From Isoperla grammatica (taxonomy: Eukaryota; Arthropoda; Insecta; Plecoptera; Perlodidae): a stretch of 64,000 nucleotides of DNA. Position numbers and translations under genes: made by a program. The notes beneath the pieces were generated by a model, which had not been told where the DNA came from, searched no databases, and worked only from the letters and a program-made list of their open reading frames with translations. Positions 1 to 12,100 of the stretch are shown piece after piece. Location of the stretch: positions 37,582,608-37,646,607 of the forward strand of contig OX246739.1 in NCBI GenBank assembly GCA_945910005.1, read 5' to 3'. Position 1 is the first letter of the stretch. Every line of letters starts with the position of its first letter.

Positions 1-111
1 AGCACACTCACCCCCAGGCAGAGAGGGCGGTCCAGGGCGGACGACTCCAGCGTGGCCAGTACCGAGGACATCTCGCGAGACATCAGTCCAAGACGGTCCA
101 GGACCAGGGAG
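1..111 (+). CDS. Unc-89: Unc-89 exon A: Ser/Arg-rich segment (5' truncated by window)
   Basis: Frame 1 is open from base 1 to the donor GAG|GTGCGT (GT at 112). It encodes 37 residues rich in Ser, Arg and Asp (SVASTEDISRD, SPRRSRTRE). It reads as a disordered linker between Ig modules, a feature of obscurins and a likely phosphorylation region. The exon ends in phase 0, which fits the next exon. Its true start lies upstream of the window. Without a domain, the exon is assigned by phase, base composition and a similar Ser/Arg-rich linker remembered in insect Unc-89. Confidence 0.75.
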
Positions 112-3100
112 GTGCGTGCCCTTCATTTCATTACAAGATCTTTTGTTATCCTAATATTTTTATTTCTTTTGGAACTTTCCATCTTTAATTTTGTACTTTT
201 GTTTTATATATTAAAAACGGAAACTTAGTACTTTTTTTAGAAACTTTGTTTTATATACTTCGGCTTATATTATTGTGTTTCATCCTATACGGCAACAGAA
301 ATCAACATACACCCGTAGTTTGACTGGCATAAGAGTAAACGTAAAGACAAGGTCATCACTTGAAGCTTCTTTACAAATGAACAAAGCAAAATAAAACGCC
401 ATTTTGTGAAGTGTGAACTCAAAATTCCCCAAACTAGTTTTAAAACTGGTTTATTTTAAAGGTAATATAGCAAAATTGTTGTTTTGTAGGTCACACAAGT
501 TATTTTTATTTTTTGTCCATTAAGATTTATCCACTACATTTTCTTCGAGTTGCGGAATTGACGTGGATTCCAATGGAAATGTGAAGTAGTAGTATAGTCC
601 TTTGCATAACGAGAATGACGGTATAAAATTTGGGTCAAAGGATGACATATATCAAATGAAAGCTTGAGACAAGTACTTTTCAAAAAACCATGATATACCT
701 CTGGCAAATCCAGCTTTCTATGTCAAAACTAGGGTCAAAGGTCAAATTTGTAATTTTTTTAATAATTTTTAATTAAATAATGAAAATTGTTTGCAAGTTT
801 AATCATACATTTTTAGTAAGGTAAATGTATTATGTTTCTTTAAAAAAATTAAATTACCAATGTAGCCTTTTTTGACCTTAATTGAGGTCAATTTCCTCAA
901 AATGGGTAATTTTTAAATTTTCTTCGATTTATTGGCCAAGATTAATTATATCAACGTACTTACTCATAAATACGTTATAATGAATAGTTTCTATTGTTAT
1001 CACATTGTTTTCACGGTATTCATTCAAAATGGCGGTCAAAGGTCAATAGGTAAGTATCGTCAAACTAGGTCTAGTAACTAAAATATTACTTGTGGGTACT
1101 CTAAAGACGCAGAATTTTAACTGCAATTACAATAACGAATAACAATATTATAATGTTTTAATCGTGAGAGAATGTAATTATCATATAACTTATAAACTAC
1201 TTAAGATTGTTACTGAATTTCTAATTAATGTCCTCAGACATCAGGGTATTCTTGAATGGGTGTGCAACTGCAACAAAATACATTTTTAGAAAAGAGCATG
1301 ACCATGCTAAGATACGTGATTATGATAGTATGATATGATATATGTCCTAGCAGTCACTGTCTAGTCGTCAAATTAATCAAAATTGAAGTCAAAATCACTC
1401 AAAATGGAAGTCGTCAGATTAATCCTTCTGATTCACTGGAATTCTCATGCTGGGTACCGATATTTGGACAGTCCTTCAGCTTACACGCGTGGGTACACTT
1501 CATCTGATTGGCCAAACACTCATAGGTCGGCATCTTGCAAACACGGCAACAGTTACAGGCTAGGAGATCCATAACGGTCAAAGGTACTGGAGTTCCAATC
1601 ATCCACTCGTTGCTCAGATCTCCTTCTGCCGTGGTTTTCCATCCATAGCCACACAGATCAGGAACATCAGGGTTGGCTTCCAAGCAACGTATCAATAGAT
1701 CGTGTTTGGTTGATAACTCACAGTCGCAGGATATGAAGCGGTAAGCAATCGTTACAAGGTGGTAGCTGATTAGACTTCATATCATCACACTTACTTCTAA
1801 AAAGCTCGTAGCGCAGCAGGTTGACGCATGACAGAGTCATGGTCAAAGAGCAGAGTTTACAGACAAACTCTTCGAGTTTTTTTGATGACATCGATAGAAA
1901 CTCTCCAGTTCTGACCCATCTTGCTTAGCTGACACAGAAATGCGAGTTTTTTCTCGTGATATTTAAAGTTCTATTTTTCCCTTTACCACTGAATGAGCTC
2001 ACTCAGGTTGGAACTCATAGTCGTCCCCTACACCTATAGATGCGCCCGTTCTTAACAAGGTAACAGTTTCATACATGTCATTTCCCATATAGAAAACATA
2101 TCCATAGCAACATTGGGTGCCTCTAGGTTAAGTGGCCGACTATGAATTCCAACCTTTGTCACAACCAGTGCAGGAGGTCAGGGAGGGTATTACATTCTTT
2201 GAATCCCAACGAACTCGCTAGTTTTTACACATCTTCGAGGTGTGTTTGATTTTTGGGAGTCAAGCGTCAACCAGCTGCCCTACGAGCTTTTTAAAAGTAA
2301 ATGTGATGATATTAAGACTAATCAGCTACCACCTTGAAACGATTGTCTACTGCTTCAAATCCTGCGGCTGCGAGTTAACTACCAAACAGCGGTCTGGATA
2401 CGTTGTTTGGACGCCAACCCTGATGTTCCTAATCCGCGTTGCTATGGATGGGAAACCACGGCAGAAGGAGATCTGAGCAACGAGTGGATGATTGGAACTC
2501 CAGTACCTTTGGCCGTTATGGATCTCCTAGTCTGAAACTGTTGGCGTGTTTGCAAGATGCCGACATGTGAGTGTTTGGCCAATCAATAAAAGTGTACCCA
2601 CGCTTGTAAGCTGAAGGATTGTACAAATACCAGTACCAGTACCAGTACCAGTACCAGTACCAGTACCAGTAGCCAGCGTAAGAATCCCAGTGAGTCAGAA
2701 GGTGATTAATCTGACAACTTGGACAGTGACTGCTAAGGTAGATATAACATAATACAAGTATCATATCACGTATCTCAGCATGGTCATGCCCTTTTCTAAA
2801 AATTTATTTTGTTGCAGTTGCACACCCATTTAAGAATACCTTGATGTCTGAGGACATAAATTAGAAATTCAGTAACAATCTTAGGTAGTTTATAAGTTAT
2901 ATGATAATTACATTCTCTTACGATTAAAACATGATATTATTATTCGTTATTGTAATTGCAGTTAAAATTCTGCGTTTTTAGAGTACCCACAAGTAATATT
3001 TTAGTTACTAGACCTAGTTTGACGATACTTACCCATTTACCTTTGACCGCCATTTTGAATGAATACCGTGAAAACAATGTGATAAAAATAAGAAAAATTC

Positions 3101-6100
3101 ATTTTAACGTATTTGAGTAAGTACGTTGATATAATGAATATTGGCCAATGAATCGAAGAAAATTTTAGAAATTACCCATTTTGAGGAAATTGACCCCAAT
3201 CAAGGTCAAAAAAGGTAAGTAGGTAATTTAATTTTTTTTGTAATAAACTGTATACATTTATCTTACTAAAAGAGTCTTTTTAAACTTGCAAACATGTTTT
3301 ATTATTTAATTAAAAATTATTTAAAAAATTACAAATTTGACTTTTGACCCTGGTTTTGACATAGAAAGCTGGATTTGCCAGAAGTATATCATGGTTTTTT
3401 GAAAAGTACTCGTCTCAAGCTTTCATTTGATATATGTCATCCTTTGACCCAAATTTTATACCGACCAGGCCTTTTTCGAGCGTTATGCAAAGGACTAGTA
3501 GGTGCTATCCAAGAAAACCTTTCATAGTCATAGGCCCTACGAAACAATGTTCCAATAATTTTTTAATATTTTATTTTATTTTGTGGGAAATAAAGTAAGG
3601 TGTGTGGTAATGTTCCAGCCGTACTCTCGAGATGCGCATAAGAAGCCGACGTTCGGCACTCGGCTCACAGATCGCACTGCTGCTCAGGGCTCGCGCATCA
3701 AGCTGATGTGCAGCGTTCTGGGAAGCCCCGAACCCACCATTGAGTGGCTGCGAGACGGCCTACCCCTACTCACTAGGCCAGGTGCGTCCCTCCTTTTTAC
3801 TCAAGTAGCAACTTATAATAGCAACTGTGGTACTGGACATACCAGACCAGCAGGTGCTGATAAATCAGTGTACCACTAAACTAGCACCCAAAATCGGCTG
3901 TGGGCCTTCATTTTTACACTTTGGCTACGGTTTTTTTTTCTCATTGTTAATATGTAGTTTCTTAGAACTATTTCTGAAATAGTCGTTAATTTCCAATACC
4001 GGAAATAAGAACCGCAGACGTGCTCTGTGCCACCGGAGCAGATTTCATTGTTTTTGTTACCCATAAAAATAAACTTGAGAGAGTGAATGAAGGTCTTATC
4101 AAATGCCCAAAACAAATATTTAATGTTTTTTGGGTGGCTCTTTATTTTCGATATTGTGTTGTATATTATTGTGGTGTAACATCTTTTGGAATAAAAAACA
4201 AAGAAGGCTGATGGTTTCTATGTAGAGTAAACTCACCTTCCGCCGGTACAAATACATGTTTTGTAAGGGCAGACGAAAACCTTCGTCTGAAGTATTCCGA
4301 AAGTATTCGTTGAAAGAATTTTTGTGATCTCAACTGATTTCAAAAATAAATTTTAATATGCAGCAGATATTTTTATTTGAAAAACACTCGTAGGCCTATG
4401 TGAAATTCCAATTTTTGCTGTAATGAAAATTTAGGTTGATTTTTAAATAAATGGATCAGTGTATCTAATTCTACACTGTCTGCTAAACAATAAAGTATTC
4501 CGATGGTATTCGTTGAAAGTATTCTCAAGTGTTGTTGAAACTCTAGGTGACTGCGCCAAGTTCAGACAGTGTCTGGAGGATGGCTTGGCCCATCTAGAGG
4601 TCATCAACGCCTCCACCGCCGACTCTGCCGAGTACACTTGCGTCGCGAGGAACGTCCACGGCGAGAACTCGTCCACCGCCACCTTGAAAGTGTTCGCTGA
4701 CTTCGAGCCGGCGCCCTGTCCACCCGTCTTCACGCGAGGCATCAAGGGTAAGTGCTCCACCCAGTTTTATAATACATTGTAGGGCTGGATTCAGAATTAT
4801 CAGTGTATGCATGAGCTAGCAGTACTGTATGCTCACAAATCATGAATATTTAGTAAGTTTCTTTTTCATCATGGCAATCATGCTTCCCAGTGGCTGTTAC
4901 CACGGTGTAAAGACCCGCTACAAATTTTGTCCGGGAATAACTTGTTCTCTCCAAGGCAACCACCAATCAGAAGCGTTGTTTCCATGGTAAAACCAAGTTA
5001 GCCCCACACTAAATATTTAGCGGGCCGCCTTAACAGCCATAAATTGATAACAGTAACTATATTTACAGTGTCTGCAACAAACTAAAGCATGTAAGTAGGT
5101 ATACTTACTAAACACATGTCTACCTTTGGAGTGTATCTTTCTGCTATAAACAAAAGCGTGTTGAAATCTAACAGTCGCTGGTGAAGTACCTCTGATATAA
5201 CGGCATGGGTGTCTGTGTAGATGTCTACCACTTCTCCGACGACGAGCTGGTGCTGGAGTGCCGGGTTCGAAGCCAGCCGCCTCCCCGCGTCACCTGGTTC
5301 AAGAACAACGTGCAGCTGAGGCCGAGTAGTCGCTACCAGCAGACAGACACGCGTGATGGACTATGTCGCCTCGTCATCAGCGGACCTGAGACGGCGTCAG
5401 ACAGCGGGATGTACTCGTGTCGTGCTGAGAACATGGTCTGGAGCGACCAGATATCTCATCTGGTGCAGTTTGCAGGTACGAACAATCACTACAACACAGT
5501 GGTGCATTATTCACCATTCCGGTTTGAAAGTAATACAGGCAGCAGAAGCTTTTGAAAGGAACACTTTTGGTGAAACCTCACAGATCTGAAAATATAATCA
5601 ATACTTTATGCCTTAAAATAGCTTAGACTGATAGGGTATAACGTTGCGAGCAATTATAGCATAGTGTGAGCAGAGTTTAGGTGGTAATAGAGGTCATTCA
5701 TGTATGAATGGGAAAACGCCTCTATACGAACGTCTCTCAACGATACTTACCATAAAAAAATCATTACTGATCGAGTTGTACAGAATATACTTCTTGTTTA
5801 GTTTTAATAGTGTTTTTCTGATACAACTATCCATCAATACCATCCTTCAATGTAATGAAGCTTTTAAAACCAGAAAAATTGCAAAGCAGGTGAATAGAAG
5901 GGACCACTTTTTTCTACGCTAATAGAATAGGAACAAAATGAAAACTATAATAGGAATTTCTTTGTCAACCCAAATATGGTATATATTTCTCACGCTCATT
6001 TTTTGCTGCCCCTGTTTCAGCTATGTAACTGATATTCACTTACGTGGCAATAATACAATCTCATATTTACCTTGACGTGCTTAGTTGCTAATCAATCCTT

Positions 6101-9100
6101 GTATCGTCCTAGGCCGAGACAGCCAACTGAGACACACCCGCACACCTCGTGACGTCAGAAGGCCGCACTTCTCCAGTGTCCTCACCGACCACATGGTTCC
6201 AACAGGTGGAACGATCGCGCTGCAAGTCGAGATTAAAGGTACAGTTGTTTAATACACTCTATTGTGTCAGTAGATTGAACAGCTTTCAATCATATTGCAC
6301 TATTAGATTCGCATTAGAAATGAGAAATTGTTTAGGCTACGTACGTCAGCAATTACAATACACACTGAAGAACTTATCTACTCATCATCATCTCCATTAT
6401 CCATCGCCGTTTCCTGCTTCTGGCAGGGTTAGCTTGGGTTTCACAACCAAATTTCTCCACCTCTTCCTATCTTCCCACAATCGTACTTCCTCTACTTGCT
6501 CCCAGTTCTCTCCTCTCGTCTGTAAGTATTCAGGAATCTTTTCCTTCCATCTCTTCCTGGGTCTTCCCCATCTTCTTCTACTTATCTACTGTTCTGTAAA
6601 AAGTCCACTTCAGAAATCCTTACCCGCAATGTAAAGATAGTAGTTTGTAACTGGAGAGCAAACAGTCTTCTATAGACATTTACTCGACGCATTCGCTAAG
6701 GCACATTTACATTGTGCGTGTTCAATCATTTGCTTCTAACTCTTGCAGGAGCTTCTAAGCCCGACGTTACATGGCTGCGCGGCAGTGAGCCTCTACCGCG
6801 CACCTCGACGCGTGTCCGCACCTTCGAGGAGGCCGGCGTCTACACCCTGATGGTGGCCGACGCCCGGGAGACGGAGGCCGGCATCTACACCTGTAGAGCG
6901 ACCAACACGCACGGCTACGTGGATACCTCGGCTGCCGTGGAGGTGGTTCGACCCAGCAACGTGAGGGGGGGACGACCGGCCATGTTCATGTCACGACCTG
7001 ACCAGGACATGTCTGTCGCCCTGGGAGAAGACATCACGGTGTCGTTCAGGGTGCAGGGAGACCCCAAGCCCAGAGGTGAGCTCGGGGGTTCTTGCTTCAT
7101 CTCGTACAAGTTTGTGTTTTTGCTCTCTGGAACTGCAATTCACAAGTAGACTCAAGGTGGATTGACGTCCTGTGCAGTTAATTTGGAAGTTCATTCAGGA
7201 CATACCACGTCTATTCTATTCTTATATGGTGAATATGTACCTATGCAGCACATGTGTGGGATACAAATGGTAGGGACGAGGCTGAGGTTTATTGTGGTAT
7301 CAGAGTGAGGAATCTGACTGTGGATTTGGTCTTTTGGTTCGGTTTGGTCTTTTCTATTGGTGTGGCGAAGAAGGAGACAGGTTATACTTTATTCCGAGTA
7401 TGTCCATCAAGTTTCCTCTTCACAACTAAACTTAAACCTAACATGGGTAAAGACTAAACAACATCGAATTGAAATATTACCTTCTGTATAGAACACATCT
7501 ATATAAATTCGCATGTACTTCCCACAGTATTTTGTTCTTAAGTATACCGATTCGAAAAATATTTCCGGTACAAACCCAAAAGAAACCAAAGTTTGTTTTG
7601 GTATGGCAGTTGTTAGTAAAACGTCTTCCATGTTTGTTTGAGATCCCTAATTTCTTTGTTCAGTGATCTGGATGAAGGGAACAAGGGACATCACCAACAG
7701 CCAGCGGTCCCTGAAGGAATCCCTGGATGACTACGTTCGTCTGACTCTGAAGCGAGCGCTCCCGTCCGATGCCGGAACCTACTGCATCCTGGCTAAGAAC
7801 ATGTACGGCTGTGACCGTTCCTTTGTCACCGTCCAGGTGAGTTGACTATAGCACAGAGCTGCATCATTCAGTAGTGGTCGCCCGGACATCGAGCCAGATC
7901 GGTCAACAGAAATGTTGGCGTCGAGCTTAGATTTACGTGGTTTGGAAATTCCTTTTTGGGGGAGTATCGGCGCGTCTTGTGCGCTCCACATTCAATTCCC
8001 TCAGTTCCTGGAAACTCATAATACGGATATTAATTTTATATTTGAATGATCGCTTTGGAAACTCATTTTCTGATGTAGATCAGACCACCGCGATCTTGAC
8101 ACTTTTGACGTTCACAACATGGATGTACAAAATGTGCACAGTGCTTGGAACTACGTTTATACGTTCTTCTTGTTTGCTGTACGAGCGACAACGACTGTAG
8201 ATAGAGGTATGAAACTATAACAATCATTTGTTAATTTTTTTGCATAATTATATCATTGCCAATATCGCTTTTTGTCGTTTATATCAAAATATTAAACTTC
8301 TAAAACTTCTATCAAGATAATAGTTTTCCAGCCTATAGGACTGTGGAAAACTCGTTATTTTGGTATCATTCCCAACCATCTAGAAATTTAGAGTAGGCTG
8401 CTGTGGTCCTATCGCTAATAAAAAATTCGCAGGAAAGAAAGAGTCGGAATCGCTGCAACAGTGTCACTACAGTATTTTAGTTGCCACCATTTGCCGCAAA
8501 GAGCGCACATAAGTTTAGTAGAATTGGCAACAGGTACCGCCACTCGCTCAGTTTCTCGTTCAAAATGTTCCTTGTGTGTACATCTGCGAGAGGGTGTTCA
8601 CTATCGCTGCAAGTTACAACAACAACAGTTACTGTGTGATGCCAATGAAATGTACTCTTTCTCTTCACTTTTTACATTCCAGTCTTTTACTGCACTGTGT
8701 AACGACCGCTTTATATGAAAACCTCCACAATCGTTGGCTTATATGTCACTCGCATGTTTTTTTAGAAATACATCAATACTAATTTTAATTTTATAATATG
8801 CGCAAAGTCTATCAAATTGGCTGCAGAACAAAAACGAAGCATAGTTTTATATAAACCTGTTACCTCAAACAAGGGTTTCTAAACTGAAAACTGATTCATT
8901 TTTTTGGCCCACCGCCTATCTGTATAAATAGATGTTTGCTTTATGAAGTGTAAGATATGTGATGTTAGTGTAGGTTGTGTAACAGATGTGAGCACACGCA
9001 TACCATGGTGACACAGCCAAGAAATAAAATAACATTTAACATTTTGTAAAACCACATATTATGCAATTCCAAATATTTTAGTAAATCCCTTATTCACTGG

Positions 9101-12100
9101 AACTTATGTAGACTTAGGAAAAAGGTGAAGCTGTACTAAAGCCCATCGGCGGAACCGCGGAATTAACTTTTACTTTCTGACAAAGGAAATTTAAATGTAC
9201 CCTGCACACAACGTATTTCGGTCATATTTTTAATGTTTTGAATCTACAAGTTATCAATTTGCTGCTTTGTGATTTGTAATTGGAGAATGCTCGGATTGCG
9301 ATCTTATAACATCTCTTAGGCATTCGTTTACAACTATCCAAATAACTAGTTAAACTGAAGAAGGGCTAATTGATGTACTGTACATTGTGCACTCTACAGC
9401 AGGGAATCTATTGTTTTGTTTAATTTTAAGAAATTAGTTTTGCGGTTTAAACCTCTATCAATGCACATCGAACATAATATTATTTTTAATCGCACCTACG
9501 TACGTAATATTTGTGTCAGTAACTTCCCACATAGATATGAGAATAGAGAGGCAATGTTTACTACAACAACGAAGAGCTGTACTTGAAGCGAGTGTGCAAT
9601 GACGTCACTGCATGCTGACACATCGTAGCCGCTTTGTTGGCTATTCTTGACCATCTCGTTGCCAAAACACACACACTTCGAGTGACAAGTGACATGGGTA
9701 CTTCAACCAGCTAATGCACGAGTTTTTAAACACTGCTCTGCTCACTTTTTTCGTTTTCCAAACTGTGTCTCTCGCCAAACTGTTAATGTTAAGGTTATGT
9801 TTATTCAACATTTAAATGTCTAGCACCAATAGCTGTTGAGCTTTGACGCTAGCGGATATATACATTCACATTCACTAAAATGTTGAGAATCTGCAACTTT
9901 CTGTTTAAATCTAAAGATGTGCATTAGTATGTTGGTACATTTTTACTGGAATGATTATTCCCCATTAGAAAAGTTTACTTTCAAGATAAACAAAAGCCAG
10001 ATGCTTGTTTATTTTACAAAAGGGCTCTACATCGTTCAACAATAACACATGCATGCTTACAAAAAGTGTCAAGTTTGGTTTACATTTAACTGGATTGGAG
10101 AGCTTCTGGTTTTATAAATAGATTTTCTGTACCACTGGAACCACCAAGTTGTTTTATACATTGCGAGAATCATGCAAACGTTGCCATATCACAATTATTG
10201 TCTTCTGTCCACCTATAGATGTTTTTAAGCTTTCACGTAACAGATGTGTTCCGAAAGACAAGACAATAATAGTAGTTTTCGGTGTATGTGGCAAAAATTT
10301 GAATCACTATACAACATTTTGAGTTTGAAGCCACGCTTTGTTATTATCGTGAACAGAATGTTTAAAATGGGATTTTAAATGTATTATTAAACACTCTTAT
10401 CGTGACAGATTTGATCTAAATTAAACCCAATTATAAACATAATAACGAAGCCCCTGAAACCTCTATATTATATTATTCTCTGCATAATCTGTTTCCACGA
10501 TGATCACTACCAATCTTATTCGTTAAAATTACTTCATCGCGAGGATATGTGGTTTTTGCTTACAAATGCAAGCAAAACGCTTACGAATGTTTATTTTGAA
10601 TGAATCCTGTGACAACTGTCTGCCGTATGAAGACATCATTGTGCCGTATTTGTTTTCAGTGGCGAATCGTATCTTCTATCACTGTGACGGTAAAGGTTGT
10701 CTTTTTTTGCAAGCCTCTCTACAGCAAGGTCATATGGCATCAGTTCTTTTACACACCTCGTGCGACAACCAGAGTTTCCATGTGATTATTCTATTCCAGG
10801 CCTACCCCTATTGCCATATCATCTCTAAAGGTTTAGAGTGAGTGCAGCAGAAAGCGCCATCAGGTTGAAGGAGTTTGTCATAGAACTGATAGTTACTGTT
10901 TTCTCTTCCTAGATCCGACGCCGCGCAAGATCTCTGACCCCCAGCATCGCGTCCTTCCCCCAGGAGACTTCCAACATCCTCCGGGATGTCCACGATGAGG
11001 TGGAACGAACCCGACGCAAGGGTGAGTCATATCAGTTTTCTAACAATAAAAGCAATAATATATATATATTTTTTTTTAAATATCATTTTATATAAAACAG
11101 ATATAATATTTAATACCCACATTGTGGTTTGGGTTTAAGTGTTTAACTTACGTGCAATGCTAAATTATACTAGAATGTTCCTCATAGTCAAAGCCAACTT
11201 ATATTTTATTTGACTATTCTGTGTGTTTTGTGTCCCTCAAAATGAAAATGTGGGAACACATGACAAGATATTACGGAGTTGAAAATTACTACCCACATCG
11301 GGTCAAGGTTCCTCAGCATTGGTGACCGGTGGCCGCAAAGAGGTCTCTCCTTCATACCTTTACTTGACTTTTTTCTAGCCATTCTATTCTGTATTCATGC
11401 TGACCCTCTTTGCGGTCTGAACGCCGACCGTCTCCCATTTGGCACGGGGTGGAATTCATCATTCTTCTCTCAACCAATTTTTGTGTTTATCACTTATACT
11501 TCTTTGAAGATGAGAATAAAGTGTGATTGATTTGCAGCAGTGAGTAATGTTGCAGTACGTATCGTTGCTCTAGAGCTTCCACTGAAACTGTGTAATGGTC
11601 TCCTGGTATTATGACACATACAAATATTTGAGTGTCGGATTATCTCATTTTAGAGAAGAATTAGTGATTGCCAGTGGAAACCAGTGGGTGCCAGTGAAGT
11701 GAAAACAATATACCGGAAAGCGAAATACTTACTTGGAAATCATAGGACCCGCTACAATTTAGGAGAATGTACTGTGAAACTATAATAGGGCCAGGGATCT
11801 ACTAGGATTACTAAGAACTATAGTGAAAATACGGATTACGGGCAATCATGTACCTGATTTATAAATACACCTATGCGTATCCTATATCTATGTGTTGGCC
11901 TATATTATGAAGTACATTATTTAATAGGCATTTACATCAATTATTATTTTGTAAGAAATCACTCACGCTTTAATTAAAATTTAAAAAACGCATTCTTGCG
12001 GCAGCGCAAAACAAATTCGTAGCAGTTTTTGTTTGAACTGATTTAAATAAATATACGTTTGCACTAGACACAACATAAACGCAATTTAAATGTCCCATCA

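Larger units (their letters stand above)
595..3497. mobile_element. Fold-back DNA element with about 1.24-kb inverted arms
   Basis: Left arm 595-1832 and right arm 2260-3497 are imperfect reverse complements of equal length, for example TAGTCCTTTGCATAACG at 595 against its complement ending 3497. The 427-bp centre holds a further short inverted repeat (about 2003-2033 against 2110-2155). Flanks allow a TA or GTA target duplication, which is ambiguous. Each arm carries a copy of the same Cys-rich coding fragment. That suggests two inverted copies of one transposon end, or a long-TIR element. No transposase catalytic motif is visible, so the superfamily is not assigned. Confidence 0.85.
112..3618 (+). 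other. Intron 1 of Unc-89
   Basis: A 3.5-kb intron almost filled by the fold-back element at 595-3497. The flanks 112-594 and 3498-3618 are A+T-rich unique sequence with nothing recognisable. Confidence 0.85.
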
